This document shows, in pieces, positions 32,904 through 42,766 of a stretch of DNA of 64,000 bases (positions within the stretch are counted from its first letter, which is position 1; the number at the start of each line of letters is the position of its first letter). The position numbers and the translations under genes are program-made. This stretch comes from DATARH01 sp963847345 (GTDB taxonomy: Bacteria; Pseudomonadota; Alphaproteobacteria; ATCC43930; CGMCC-115725), in assembly GCA_963847345.1 (NCBI GenBank), contig CAWJZU010000020.1:310001-374000 (forward strand), read 5' to 3'. Below the pieces are notes generated by a model. The model was given only the letters and a program-made list of their open reading frames with translations, ran no database searches and had not been told where the DNA came from.

Positions 32904-33377
32904 CTATTTCCGCCAGCTGTCGCGCGCGAGCGCGACAAACCGGACGCGCTGCCCGGGCGACAGCGCCGCCAGGAAATCGATCATTTGCGCCGTCGTCTCG
33001 CGGTTGAGCCGGAGCCGCTCGCCATATGCCGCCTCGAACGATTGAGCAACTTCGGTGGCGTTCATCACCGGCTTCCCGGCCGCGTCCCAGGCGGAACGAT
33101 ATAACGGCACGACTTGCTGCTGAACCCTGTCGCGGCGCGCGCGCAGCTCGGCGATAAACTTGTCGAAAGCAGCCTGCTGTGCGGAATCGAGATCCAGCTG
33201 CGCGCCGATCCGCTCGAAACGCTGGTCGAGACTACGGGCCGGCGGTTCTTCGATGCGGCTCCACACGGCACCCGCCACGAAGAGCACGTTGAGAACCAGC
33301 GATACCGCCAGGACGGCCGACAGGATGCGGGAACGCGACCAGCCGGTTCGTCTCACGGCGGCCCCGGCCATGGTCAT
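32904..33377 (-). CDS. Periplasmic heavy-metal-sensor-like protein (CnrX/ZraP-type)
   Basis: A 157-residue protein with an N-terminal membrane anchor (about 18-40: ILSAVLAVSLVLNVLFVAGA) and a helical periplasmic part. RFERIGAQLDLDSAQQAAFD and the FLAALSPGQRVRFVALARD motif near the end match the heavy-metal-resistance (PF13801) family of CnrX, ZraP and Spy-like proteins. No Met- or His-rich metal cluster is obvious. It follows the anti-sigma gene by one base and completes an ECF sigma / anti-sigma / periplasmic sensor set. Confidence 0.75.
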   Translation of the reverse strand: MTMAGAAVRRTGWSRSRILSAVLAVSLVLNVLFVAGAVWSRIEEPPARSLDQRFERIGAQLDLDSAQQAAFDKFIAELRARRDRVQQQVVPLYRSAWDAAGKPVMNATEVAQSFEAAYGERLRLNRETTAQMIDFLAALSPGQRVRFVALARDSWRK

Positions 33378-33378
33378 G

Positions 33379-33891
33379 CTACACGCCCCCGGTCAGGTCG
33401 CGGAAGAACGCGGGAGACGAGCCGAACAGGTCCTGCGCGACGCCATCGTCGAACCCCGGCCCGCTCCGCCCCAGCATCCCGGACGTGTCCATGCCGAGGG
33501 TGAAGCCGAGCCACCCCGCCACGACCATGGCGGCGGCAAGACCGCCCCACTGCGCGATTGCGGCAACCCCTGGTCGCTCGCCACGCCTAGCCTGGAACGG
33601 AAGGACAGCCCCACGACGGCTTTGACCGCTGTCGCCGACCAGCGCGGTGGCGCGCGCAAGCCCTGTCTTTGAAAACGTCTGGTACGTCGAGCCGCTCGCC
33701 AGGGCCCGCGCCGCGGCGATGTCGCCGGCAGCCTCCGGGTGGCTCCGGAGCCATTCGGCGATGCGCTCCCGCTCGTCCGAATCGAGTCGCCCGTCGGCGA
33801 ACGCCGCCATATCAAGAAAGCGGTCGCATTCATCCTCAACCGCGTCGGTCACGCGGCTGCGCTGCCAGAGATTACGATCGGCGATATCCAT
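33379..33891 (-). CDS. Membrane anti-sigma factor
   Basis: A 170-residue protein. The cytoplasmic N-terminal domain (FLDMAAFADGRLDSDERERI, then EWLRSHPEA) is the anti-sigma fold seen in FecR/ChrR-like regulators without zinc Cys residues. One membrane helix lies near residues 115-135 (AQWGGLAAAMVVAGWLGFTLG), followed by a short periplasmic tail. It would hold the ECF factor at 34058 inactive until a periplasmic signal. ATG at 33891; the in-frame GTG at 33909 is an alternative. It is separated from the sigma gene by 166 bp. Confidence 0.75.
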   Translation of the reverse strand: MDIADRNLWQRSRVTDAVEDECDRFLDMAAFADGRLDSDERERIAEWLRSHPEAAGDIAAARALASGSTYQTFSKTGLARATALVGDSGQSRRGAVLPFQARRGERPGVAAIAQWGGLAAAMVVAGWLGFTLGMDTSGMLGRSGPGFDDGVAQDLFGSSPAFFRDLTGGV

Positions 33892-34057
33892 CCGCGCCCG
33901 ACAACCCACCGCGCGATCCCCATTCGGTCACGCTTGCATACTATTTTATGGAAGGGAACCGACCTAATCCCCGTCAACCCCGACCCTTGAGAAAAATAGC
34001 GCCAAAGTGTTCCGTCGGTCACTTCGGGCATCGCCAGCCCCGCGCACGGACGTCCGG

Positions 34058-34591
34058 TCACGATTGCAGGTCGGCCTTGAAATACGCCCGCAGCTTGATC
34101 ATCGCCTTGTGATGCGTGCTGCGTACGGTCTGCGGGTCGATCCCGAGCGTCTGCGCGATCTCGGCCACATCCATTTCGCGATCATAGAGCATCGCGAGGA
34201 TCTCGCGCTGGCGCGGCGACAGCAGGGCCTCGGGCAGCTTCAATCGGACCGGGGGCTCGACCGGATCAACCGCGAGCCGGCCCTCTGGAACGGAATCGAT
34301 CGGGACGGCTTCCGCCCGCCGTCGGCGCAGCGCGTCGCGGGCGGTGCTGCGGGCGACGATCGTCAGCCAGGTTGAAAGTGCCGCGCGCGCCGGGTCGTAG
34401 CTGCGCAGCAGCCGGAAATCGTCCTTGCACAGTCGGACGAAGACATCCTGCGTCAAATCCTCGATCTCGCCGGTGGGAGGCGCAAGACCGCGCACCGCGG
34501 CGACGATCAGCCCGCCGTAACGGCGAATAAAGACCTGCCAGGCTTCGGGGTCGCCATTCAGCAGCGCAGCCGGGAGAGCCTCGTTCGCCAA
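34058..34591 (-). CDS. ECF-type RNA polymerase sigma factor
   Basis: A 177-residue sigma-70-family factor. Region 2 (residues about 15-85) has the DLTQDVFVRL core and YDPARAALSTWLTIVARSTA for -10 melting. Region 4 (about 120-172) has LSPRQREILAMLYDREMDVA, with a helix-turn-helix IAQTLGIDPQTVRSTHHKAM. Regions 1 and 3 are absent, as in ECF factors. It is the first gene of the three-gene regulatory unit. Its own promoter was not recognised. Confidence 0.9.
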   Translation of the reverse strand: MANEALPAALLNGDPEAWQVFIRRYGGLIVAAVRGLAPPTGEIEDLTQDVFVRLCKDDFRLLRSYDPARAALSTWLTIVARSTARDALRRRRAEAVPIDSVPEGRLAVDPVEPPVRLKLPEALLSPRQREILAMLYDREMDVAEIAQTLGIDPQTVRSTHHKAMIKLRAYFKADLQS

Positions 34592-34616
34592 CCGCCCTCC
34601 CGCTCAGCCCCGGTAC

Positions 34617-36231
34617 TCAGGAAAGCGCCGCAAAGAAGTCGTTGCCCTTATCGTCGACGACGATAAAGGCCGGGAAATCGACTACCTCGATGCGCCAGAT
34701 CGCCTCCATCCCGAGTTCCGGATATTCGAGCAGCTCGACCTTCTTGATGCAGTCCAGCGCCAGCCGCGCCGCCGGTCCGCCGACCGAGCCGAGATAGAAT
34801 CCGCCGTATTGTTTGCAGGCTTCGCGCACCTCGGGACCGCGATTGCCCTTGGCGAGCGTGATGAAACTGCCGCCAGCCGCCATGAACGGACCGACATAGG
34901 TGTCCATCCGGCCCGCCGTTGTCGGCCCGAACGACCCCGAGGCGTAGCCCTGCGGCGTCTTGGCTGGGCCGGCGTAATAGATCGGATGGTCCTTGACGTA
35001 TTGCGGCAAGCCCTCGCCGCGGTCGATCCGCTCCTGCAATTTGGCGTGCGCGATGTCGCGCGCGACGATCAGCGTGCCCGACAGGCTGAGCCGCGTCTTG
35101 ATCGGGTATTGCGACAGCGTGCGGCGGACCTCGTCCATCGGCCGCGACAGATCGATCCGCACGACCTCGCCGCCGAGCGTCTTCTCGTCGATCTCGGGCA
35201 GGTACCTGGCCGGGTCGGTTTCGAGCTGTTCGACGAAAACGCCCTCGCGCGTTGATTCTTCCCAATATCTGCCGGTCGGCCGAGCAGGACACGCCGATCC
35301 CGATCGGCAGGCTCGCGCCATGGCGCGGCAAGCGGATCACCCTGACGTCATGGCAAAAATATTTGCCGCCGAATTGCGCGCCAATGCCGAGACCGCGTGT
35401 CAGCTCCAGCACCTCGGCCTCGAAATCGCGGTCGCGGTAGGCTTGGCCGTATTTGTTGCCGGAGGTCGGCAGGCTGTCGAGATAGCGGCAGCTCGCCAGT
35501 TTCACGGTCTTCAGATTCATCTCGGCCGAGGTGCCGCCGATGACGATTGCGAGATGATATGGCGGACAGGCGGCGGTGCCGAGCGTGCGGAGCTTCTCGT
35601 CGATGAACCTCGTCAGCGATTTCGGATTCAGCACCGCCTTGGTCTGCTGATACAGAAAGCTCTTGTTCGCCGAGCCGCCGCCCTTCGCGATGAACAGGAA
35701 TTTGTACTGGTCGCCGGGCTCGGCGTAGAGGTCGATCTGGGCCGGCAGATTGTCGCCGGTATTGACCTCCTCGTACATCGACAAGGGCGCCACCTGGCTA
35801 TAGCGCAAATGGTGCTCAGTGTAGATCCGCCTGATGCCCTCGGACAGCGCCGCCGCGTCGTCGCCGCCGGTCCATACACTCTGGCCTTTTCTGCCCATCA
35901 CGATCGCGGTGCCGGTGTCCTGGCACATCGGCAGGACCTTGCCGGCCGCGATATTCGCGTTCTTCAGCAGGTCGAACGCAACGAAGCGGTCGTTTGCCGA
36001 CGCCTCGGGGTCGTCGAGAATGGCTCGCAGCTGCGCCAGATGCCCAGGGCGCAGCAAATGCTGACAATCAAGGAAGGCCTCGCGCGCCAGCAGCGTCAGG
36101 GCCTCGGGCGCGACCTTGACCACAGGCTGTCCATCGAACAATGCCGACGCGACATGGTCGCCCGTCAGCTTGCGATACGCGGTGTCGTCATGGCCCAACG
36201 GAAAAAGTTCATGGAACTCGGCGTCGCTCAT
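34617..36231 (-). pseudogene. Class I fumarate hydratase, frameshifted
   Basis: The N-terminal frame (ATG 36231, MSDAEFHELFPLGHDDT) carries the iron-sulfur ligands in LPMCQDTGTA, TAACPPYHLA and GVSCSADRQI. The C-terminal frame carries GVFVEQLETDP, SFGPTTAGRMDTY and KGNRGPEV. They meet near 35245, within the minus-strand run AACGCGCGAGGGC; removing one base restores the family consensus IN-REGVFVEQLE and a protein of about 537 residues. Both halves are well conserved, so a sequencing insertion is likely. The enzyme would hydrate fumarate to malate with a 4Fe-4S cluster. Confidence 0.85.
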
Positions 36232-36323
36232 GCGGAACTCCAACGGCTGAGTGCAGGAGAATCTTCCGTGCGATCCGCGGCCGGCCGGCCAGACCGCCCC
36301 GCCATCGGCTCGCCCGGGCCGCT

Positions 36324-37544
36324 TCAGTGATACGGATCGGCCGCGTCGCGCAGCCCGTCACCGAGAAAATTGAACGCCAGCACGGTCAGGATCACAGGGA
36401 TGACCGGTAGCATCAGCCACGGGTAAAGCGCGACGACGCTGATATTCTGCGCCTCGTTGAGCAAGACGCCCCAGCTTGTGATCGGCGGCCGCAGCCCGAG
36501 GCCGAGAAACGACAGCGCCGTCTCGCCGAGGATCATGGCGGGAATTGTCAACGTGGCCGACGCGATCAGGTGGCTCATAAAGCTCGGCAGCAGATGGCGG
36601 CCGATAATCCGCGCCGGTTTAGCGCCCATGAGCACGGCGGCGGTGCAGAAATCCTCCTCGCGCAGCGCCAGCAGCTTCGAGCGCACCGCGCGCGCCAGGT
36701 GCGTCCACTCGATCATGCCGAGGATGATCGTGATGCCGAAATAGACGAGCAGCGGGCTCCAGGTCACCGGCAGGATTGCCGACAGCGCCATCCACAGCGG
36801 CAGATGCGGAAACGACTGGATGACCTCGATCGCGCGCTGGATCAGCATGTCGGTCCAGCCGCCGTAATACCCGGCGATGCCGCCGATCACGATGCCGAGT
36901 ACAAAGCTGATCGTGACGCCGATCAGCCCCACCGTAAGCGAGATTCGCGCACCGTAAATGATGCGCGACAACAGATCGCGGCCGAGCCGGTCGCTGCCGA
37001 GCAGGAACATTTCGCCGCCCGCCGGCGGACAGGCCAAGTGCAAGTCGCCGGGGATCAGGCCCCAGAAATCGTACGAATCGCCGCGGCAGAAAAAACGGAT
37101 CGGCTGCCGCTTTTCGGGATCAGCGGTATAGACCCGGCGCAAGTTCGTCATATCGAGCCGGTAGTCATAGCCGTAAACATACGGCCACACGAGACGGCCG
37201 TCATGGAACACATGAATCGCCTGCGGCGGCGCATAGATGTGATCGACGTGGCGACTGTCGAGGCCGTAGGGCGCGAGGAATTCGCAGACCAAGATCATCG
37301 CATACAGCGCGAGCAGGATTGCGCCGGAGACCACGGCCACCCGGTGCCGCCGAAACCGCCACCACATCAAGAGAATGGGCGGTGCCCGGTAATACCGCTC
37401 CTGCGTCGCCGTCATCGCCTCGACCGCGTAGGGGTCGAACGGCGCCGGCGACACGTAATGCGGCATCGACTCGACGCCGCGTGCAGCCGCGGCTTCCGCT
37501 TTTTCGGGGGGCGCTCCGCCGGCGGCGAGGCCGATCTCGCTCAT
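36324..37544 (-). CDS. Peptide/nickel-type ABC transporter permease (OppC/DppC family)
   Basis: A 406-residue inner-membrane permease. An N-terminal cytoplasmic stretch and first helix (about 68-92) precede a large periplasmic insert of about 100 residues, then five helices. It has LLGSDRLGRDLLSRIIYGAR, the family signature before the transport domain, and the EAA loop at AVLMGAKPARIIGRHLLPS. The insert is longer than in E. coli OppC and contains YDYRLDMTNLRRVY, as in uncharacterised alphaproteobacterial relatives. It overlaps the upstream OppB-like gene by four bases. No ATPase gene follows; fumarase does. Confidence 0.9.
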   Translation of the reverse strand: MSEIGLAAGGAPPEKAEAAAARGVESMPHYVSPAPFDPYAVEAMTATQERYYRAPPILLMWWRFRRHRVAVVSGAILLALYAMILVCEFLAPYGLDSRHVDHIYAPPQAIHVFHDGRLVWPYVYGYDYRLDMTNLRRVYTADPEKRQPIRFFCRGDSYDFWGLIPGDLHLACPPAGGEMFLLGSDRLGRDLLSRIIYGARISLTVGLIGVTISFVLGIVIGGIAGYYGGWTDMLIQRAIEVIQSFPHLPLWMALSAILPVTWSPLLVYFGITIILGMIEWTHLARAVRSKLLALREEDFCTAAVLMGAKPARIIGRHLLPSFMSHLIASATLTIPAMILGETALSFLGLGLRPPITSWGVLLNEAQNISVVALYPWLMLPVIPVILTVLAFNFLGDGLRDAADPYH

Positions 37545-38539
37545 TCCGATCGCCCCGTTTGCAGGCGGATGCGCGGGTCGAGCGCAGCCAGCGCAAGGTC
37601 AGAGAGAAACACCCCGATGACGGTTAGAAAAGCCATGAACATCAGGAACGAGCCGGCGAGAAACATGTCCTGGCTGCGCAGCGCCTCGAGCAGCATCGGG
37701 CCTGTCGTCGGCAGCGACATCACGATCGACACGACGGCCGCTCCGGAGATGACATGCGGCAACAGCGATCCGATGTCCGAGATGAACGGGTTCAGCGCCA
37801 AGCGCAGCGGGTATTTGAACAGGACCTTGAGCGGATGCAGCCCCTTGGCTCGCGCCGTCACGACGTACTGCTTCTGCAGTTCGTCAAGCAGATTGGCGCG
37901 CAGTCGCCGGATCATCGCGGCGGTCCCGGCGGTGCCGATCACGATCACCGGGATCCACAGATGCGCGGCAACGGATAGAACCTTGCCCCAGCTCCACGGT
38001 CTGTCGATATAGACCGGGTCCATCAGCCCGCCGATCGAAATCCCGAACCAGACATTGGCGAGGTACAGCAGCACCAGCGCCAGCAGAAAACTCGGCGTCG
38101 CGAGCCCCAGGAAACCGATGAAGGTCAGCAGGTAATCGCTCAGGCTGTACTGGTGCGTCGCCGAATAGACCCCGATCGGGAACGCGACGAGATACGTAAA
38201 GATGATCGTCGTGAAAGAGACGATAAAGGTCAGGAGCAGCCGATCACCGACCACGCTGTTGACCGGCAGGTCGTACAGGAACGAATATCCCATGTCGCCC
38301 TGCAGCAGCCCGCCCGCCCAATACAGGTACTGCTGCCACATCGGCTGGTCGAAGCCGTACTGCGCCTTCAGGAACGCGATCTTGTCGAGATTGGCATGCT
38401 CGCCCGAGCTTTGCAGCTCGGCCATGTAGGTCGAGAAATAATCGCCGGGCGGCAGCTGGATGATGACAAAGATTACGATGCTGATGGCGATCAGCGTCGG
38501 GATCATGATCAGGATCCGATGGACCAGGTAGCCGAGCAT
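37541..38539 (-). CDS. Peptide/nickel-type ABC transporter permease (OppB/DppB family)
   Basis: A 332-residue permease with the OppB opening (MLGYLVHRILIMIPTLIAIS) and six hydrophobic helices. It carries the conserved GFLGLATPSFLLALVLLYLA segment and the EAA loop QKQYVVTARAKGLHPLKVLF. It pairs with the OppC-like protein to form the membrane channel. It lies 169 bp downstream of the substrate-binding-protein gene and overlaps the next gene by four bases. Confidence 0.9.
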   Translation of the reverse strand: MLGYLVHRILIMIPTLIAISIVIFVIIQLPPGDYFSTYMAELQSSGEHANLDKIAFLKAQYGFDQPMWQQYLYWAGGLLQGDMGYSFLYDLPVNSVVGDRLLLTFIVSFTTIIFTYLVAFPIGVYSATHQYSLSDYLLTFIGFLGLATPSFLLALVLLYLANVWFGISIGGLMDPVYIDRPWSWGKVLSVAAHLWIPVIVIGTAGTAAMIRRLRANLLDELQKQYVVTARAKGLHPLKVLFKYPLRLALNPFISDIGSLLPHVISGAAVVSIVMSLPTTGPMLLEALRSQDMFLAGSFLMFMAFLTVIGVFLSDLALAALDPRIRLQTGRSE

Positions 38540-38708
38540 CTAAAGAGCTTCTCCTGACGAGGAGCGAGGGTGTTCCGCTTCCTCTGCCCCTTTATCCCAA
38601 CAATCGCAGCACATTCATAGCGCCGGGCATCGGCAATATTGCCGCCCTGAGGCGCACGCGAGCTCGCCGCTGCCGTCCCCCGAATGTCGCCCCGAGCCTT
38701 GTGCGTCC

Positions 38709-40665
38709 TCAGCCTGGCGGCGCTGTTTTGACCGAGGCGGCCGGGGCCGGCGTGTCGTCGAGCCAGAACGTGTCCGGCTTGTACATGCCGAAATGCGCGC
38801 CAGGGTTCCAGTTGTACATGCCATCAACCGGCACGTTGCGCAGGCGCGTGCTGACCACAACCGGCTGCGGCACCCCGGCGATGATGCCGATCGAAAAGAC
38901 CTCGTCGGCCCAGAGGCGCAGCATCTCGTGCCAGATTTGGGCGCGCTCGGCGGCATCCGCCGCAAGCAGCCAAGCTTCGTAGAGGACGAGGAGCCGCCCC
39001 GCCGAGGGCAGGTCGGGCGGCTCGCCGGCCAGGCCCTTGGTCTCGAAATATTGGCCCCATTTCGGCCATTGGAGCTGTTGCTGCGTTGTCGGCGCGAATT
39101 CCGCCGGCGACATATCGGCCGTCGGCAGGCCGTTCTCGACGCCCTTGGAGATCGACATCAGCGTCTGCCCGGAGAACACGCGGCGGCGGAACAGGGTCAG
39201 CTGCATCGGGCGCGTGAACAGCCGGACGCCGACCCGCTGCCAGGCATCGCGGATCAATTCGGTGACGTCGCCTTTGTCGCGTCGACTCGCCTGAATCCTC
39301 GACGACGATGTCGAGCGGCCTGCCGTCAGGCAGATGCCGCAGCCCGTCTGCGCCACGCGCCAGCCCGATTTCGTCGAGCAGCCGGTTGGCCTCGGCGATG
39401 TCGAACTGGGCCCATGCTTGGCGATACTCGGGGCGATAGAGCGGGCTTTGCGGTAAGATCGTGTTCTGGCCCTCGATCGCCAGCCCGAAATAGATCGCTT
39501 GGTTGATCTCGTGCCGGTTAGTAGCGAGCGACAGCGCGCGACGAAAGCGAACGTCGCGCACCAGTTCTCGCCAGGTTGCGTCATCGACGTTGAGATTGGG
39601 ATACAGCGCGAGCTGGCTGCCCGGCCCAGTACGCCACAGCAACACCTTGTACCCGTTCTGGTCCTCGCCGGCCTTCAAGAACGTGTAGTCGTCAAAGCTC
39701 AGATAGCGCGCCTGCAAATCGCTCTCTCCGGCGCCGGTCTTGGCCGGGATGATCTTGCTGTTCGCGATCGAGAACACGACCCGGTCGATATACGGCAATT
39801 GCTGGCCGGTGCTGTCGATCCGATAGTAGTAGGGGTTGCGCTCGAACACGAGGCGATCCGAGGGCGGCCGCGTCTTCAGTACCCACGGTTCGAGCGTCGG
39901 CTCGTCCGGGTTGTCGTTCTTGTACATGTCTTCTTTTTTGTTGTGTAGCGCCGCCCAGTTGCGCGCCCCTGCCTCCTTGACCAGGGCGGCGAGCTTCTCC
40001 TTGTCGGCGTATTTCTTGTGAAACTGCTTCAGGTAGTGCGCCGGCGCGTAGATGTAGAGCGGGCTGGCCCCGGCCAGGGCCGGCAGAAACAGCGGGTTCG
40101 GCCGCGCCCAGGTGTAGCGCACCGTCTCTCGATCGAGCACTTCGAAGCGCGGCGGCTCGCCATGCGGCATCAAGACGACCGGCAGGCCGGCCATCGACAG
40201 CTCCTTCTTGCTCGCCACATCCTCGAACCAATAGCGGAAGTCCTCGCTGGTGAACGGGTGGCCGTCGGACCATTTATGGCCGGGCCGCAGATGCAGCGTG
40301 AAGACGCGACCATCCTCGACATCGAGCCGTTCGAGGATGTCCGGCACGATTTCGAGCGACGGCGTATAGGCGACGAGTCGGGCATACCCGTAGACGACCA
40401 TGATCCTGGTGTCCTTGGGGCTTGCCATCAGCATGCGCAACTCGCCGCCGGGGCGGCCGACCGACCCGATATCCTCCGCCATATCCGGGACCCGCGGCAC
40501 GCGCGCCTCAACCGGCGGCAAGGTGCCGGCAGCGACCTGCGGCGCCAGCATCGGGGTCTCGCGCAGTCCGGTCGCCGCTACCGGCCCGGGCACCAGAAGC
40601 GCCCACGACATAATCAAGGAAAACAAAAGTGCGAGGCGCAACGACGCGCCGTCATTCCGGTTCAT
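38709..40665 (-). pseudogene. Peptide ABC transporter substrate-binding protein (SBP_bac_5), frameshifted
   Basis: ATG 40665 gives a signal peptide (LALLFSLIMSWALLVPGPVA) and a family-5 binding protein: GGELRMLMASPKD, LEIVPDILERLDVEDGRVFT, then HLRPGHKWSDGHPFTSEDF. After VVEDSGESTR the frame shifts near 39285; the rest (GDVTELIRDAWQRVGVRL, then FSIGIIAGVPQPVVVS) ends at 38709. Removing one A of the AAA run restores GESTRQGDVTELI and a protein of about 652 residues. The length and the insert style match large binding proteins associated with the permeases downstream. The ligand is unknown. Confidence 0.85.
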
Positions 40666-40719
40666 GGATCGGTCCTCGATCGACCGCCAGGATCTCCTCG
40701 GCCGATCCGATACGTCGAA

Positions 40720-41472
40720 CTATCGCGGAAACGACACCTCCACGATCCCGAGTGGGCCGTATTTGGCGCGGATATGGGCGCCCGGTTCGGTGAAAACCAG
40801 CCCGGTATGCGTCCCGGTCGTGACGAACGTGCCCGCGGGCACGCCGCCGCGCCGCTTCGCGACAAAATTGACCAGCTCGACAAGCAGCGTGATCGGATCG
40901 CCGGCTCGCAGCCCGGTACATTCGGCGAGTTGCTTGCCATCGGCCGTCACCTCGATCGGTGGATGCACCAGATCGATCCTCTGCCAGTTCGAGGCGGCGG
41001 CGCCATACACGAGCGCGCCGTTTGAGAAATTGTCGGCGAGCACCTGCAGCCGGTCGAGCGAGCGGAAATCCTGGTAGCGCGAATCGACCACCTCAATCGT
41101 CGGATGCAGCGTCGACGCCGAAACGATTTGGTCACGCCCGTAGGGTAGCGCGCGCGGGTTGAATGCTTGGTTAACGCGAAAGCCGATCTCACACTCGATC
41201 CCGATCACATGAAAGCCTGTTGCCGGCAGGGTGGCAGGGCTCGCATGCACCTTCGCGGCGTAGATCGGGGCGCAGAAAATCCCGCCCTCGGGCGAGTAGC
41301 CGACCTTCCAGCCGCCGGCCCGCTCGCCGAGACGGCGCATCACCGTGTCCTGGATCGCATACGAATCGGCCTCGGATTGCGGCCGCGCCGCCTCGGGGAG
41401 TGTCGCGATCGGCTGCCCCGAACGCGCCGCGGCGAGCGCGATGGCCGCCGCCTCGATCTGCTGTGGGGTCAT
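40720..41472 (-). CDS. 2-keto-4-pentenoate hydratase-like protein (MhpD/fumarylacetoacetase fold)
   Basis: A 250-residue protein of the hydratase/decarboxylase family. It shows GWKVGYSPEGGIFCAPIYAA, the IECEIGFRV metal-binding block with two acidic ligands, VDSRY, and the C-terminal VTTGTHTGLVFTEPGAHIRA segment. MhpD hydrates 2-oxopent-4-enoate in meta-cleavage pathways, but no other such genes are near. ATG at 41472 matches the family start; the longer frame does not. It lies 10 bp after the aminotransferase gene and 54 bp before the binding-protein gene. Confidence 0.85.
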   Translation of the reverse strand: MTPQQIEAAAIALAAARSGQPIATLPEAARPQSEADSYAIQDTVMRRLGERAGGWKVGYSPEGGIFCAPIYAAKVHASPATLPATGFHVIGIECEIGFRVNQAFNPRALPYGRDQIVSASTLHPTIEVVDSRYQDFRSLDRLQVLADNFSNGALVYGAAASNWQRIDLVHPPIEVTADGKQLAECTGLRAGDPITLLVELVNFVAKRRGGVPAGTFVTTGTHTGLVFTEPGAHIRAKYGPLGIVEVSFPR

Positions 41473-41482
41473 CGCGTTCGTT

Positions 41483-42676
41483 TCAGTTGCCGCCGTCGAG
41501 CGCGCCAAGATAATCGAGCGCCGCGGCGACGCCGCCCTTCTGGTGCGGTATGCCGGCGCGGTGCAGCCCCATCTCGACGCCACACAGCGTGCCGCACAGC
41601 ATCAGATCGTTGAAATGTCCGAGATGGCCGATGCGAAAGATTTTTCCCCGCATCTTGCCGAGCCCGGTGCCGAGCGACATGTCGAACGCGTCGAGGATGA
41701 TTTCGCGGACCCGATCGGCGTCGTAGCCCTCGGGCACCAGCACCGCGGTCAACGAGTCGGAATATTCCCGCGGGTCGGCGCACAGGAGTCCGAGGCCCCA
41801 GCCCCGCACGGCGCGGCGCGTCGCCTCGGCGTGACGTGAATGGCGGCGGAACACATTGTCCAGCCCCTCCTCGTCGAGCAGCATCTTCAGCGCCTCGCGC
41901 AGCCCGAACAGCAGGTTGGTCCCCGGCGTGTACGGGAAGAACCCGGTTCGCCCGGTGTCGGCCATCGCCTCCCAGTCCCAGTACGAGCGCGTCAGCTTGG
42001 CATTCTTGCTGGCGGACAGCGCCTTGTCCGAGACCGCGTTGAACCCGAGGCCCGGCGGCAGCATCAGCCCCTTCTGCGAGCCGCCGATCGTGACATCGAC
42101 CCGCCACTCGTCATGCCGGTAGTCGATCGAGCCGAGCGAGGAGATCGTATCGACCATGAATAGCGCCGGGTGCCGAGCCTCATCGATCGCGGCGCGGATC
42201 TCGGGGATGCGACTCGTCACCCCGGTCGAGGTCTCGTTGTGCACGACGCACACCGCCTTGATCCGGTGCTCGCGGTCGGCGCGCAACGTCTCGGCGACTT
42301 GCGCCGGATCGACCCCGTGCCGCCAGTCACCTGGGACGAGTTCGACATCGAGCCCGAGACGGCCCGCCATCTGCCGCCACAGCGTCGCGAAGTGCCCGGT
42401 CTCGAACATCAGGACCCGATCGCCCGGCGACAGCGTATTGACGAGCGCCGCCTCCCACGCCCCGGTGCCGGACGAGGGATAGATCACGACCGTGCCGGCG
42501 GTCTGGAACACCCGCTTCATGCCGGCCACGACGTCCCGGCCGAGTTCGGTGAATTCCGGGCCGCGATGGTCGATCGTCGGGAACGCGATCGCGTGCAGCA
42601 CCCGGTCGGGCACATTGGTCGGTCCGGGGATCTGCAGAAAATGACGGCCGGTATGGCCGGTCCGCTGGTTCTTCAT
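41483..42676 (-). CDS. Class V aminotransferase, serine-glyoxylate type
   Basis: A 397-residue pyridoxal-phosphate enzyme. It shows FLQIPGPTNVPDRVLHAI at the start, SSGTGAWEAALVN for the cofactor phosphate, DTISSLGSIDY, the Schiff-base lysine in GGSQKGLMLPPGLGF, and HLGHFNDLMLCG near the end. The pattern fits serine-glyoxylate or alanine-glyoxylate aminotransferase, used in the serine cycle or photorespiration-like glyoxylate handling. ATG 42676 is chosen because MKNQRTGHTGRHFLQIPGP begins homologous proteins. It is the first gene of the minus-strand run that includes the hydratase and transporter genes. Confidence 0.9.
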   Translation of the reverse strand: MKNQRTGHTGRHFLQIPGPTNVPDRVLHAIAFPTIDHRGPEFTELGRDVVAGMKRVFQTAGTVVIYPSSGTGAWEAALVNTLSPGDRVLMFETGHFATLWRQMAGRLGLDVELVPGDWRHGVDPAQVAETLRADREHRIKAVCVVHNETSTGVTSRIPEIRAAIDEARHPALFMVDTISSLGSIDYRHDEWRVDVTIGGSQKGLMLPPGLGFNAVSDKALSASKNAKLTRSYWDWEAMADTGRTGFFPYTPGTNLLFGLREALKMLLDEEGLDNVFRRHSRHAEATRRAVRGWGLGLLCADPREYSDSLTAVLVPEGYDADRVREIILDAFDMSLGTGLGKMRGKIFRIGHLGHFNDLMLCGTLCGVEMGLHRAGIPHQKGGVAAALDYLGALDGGN

Positions 42677-42766
42677 CGGCGCGGGCTCCAACGCAAGCCG
42701 GCACAGTTTGAAACGGAACCGCTGCGGCGACAAGCGGAGGGTATGCCCGCCCCGATTTGTCCCGGG

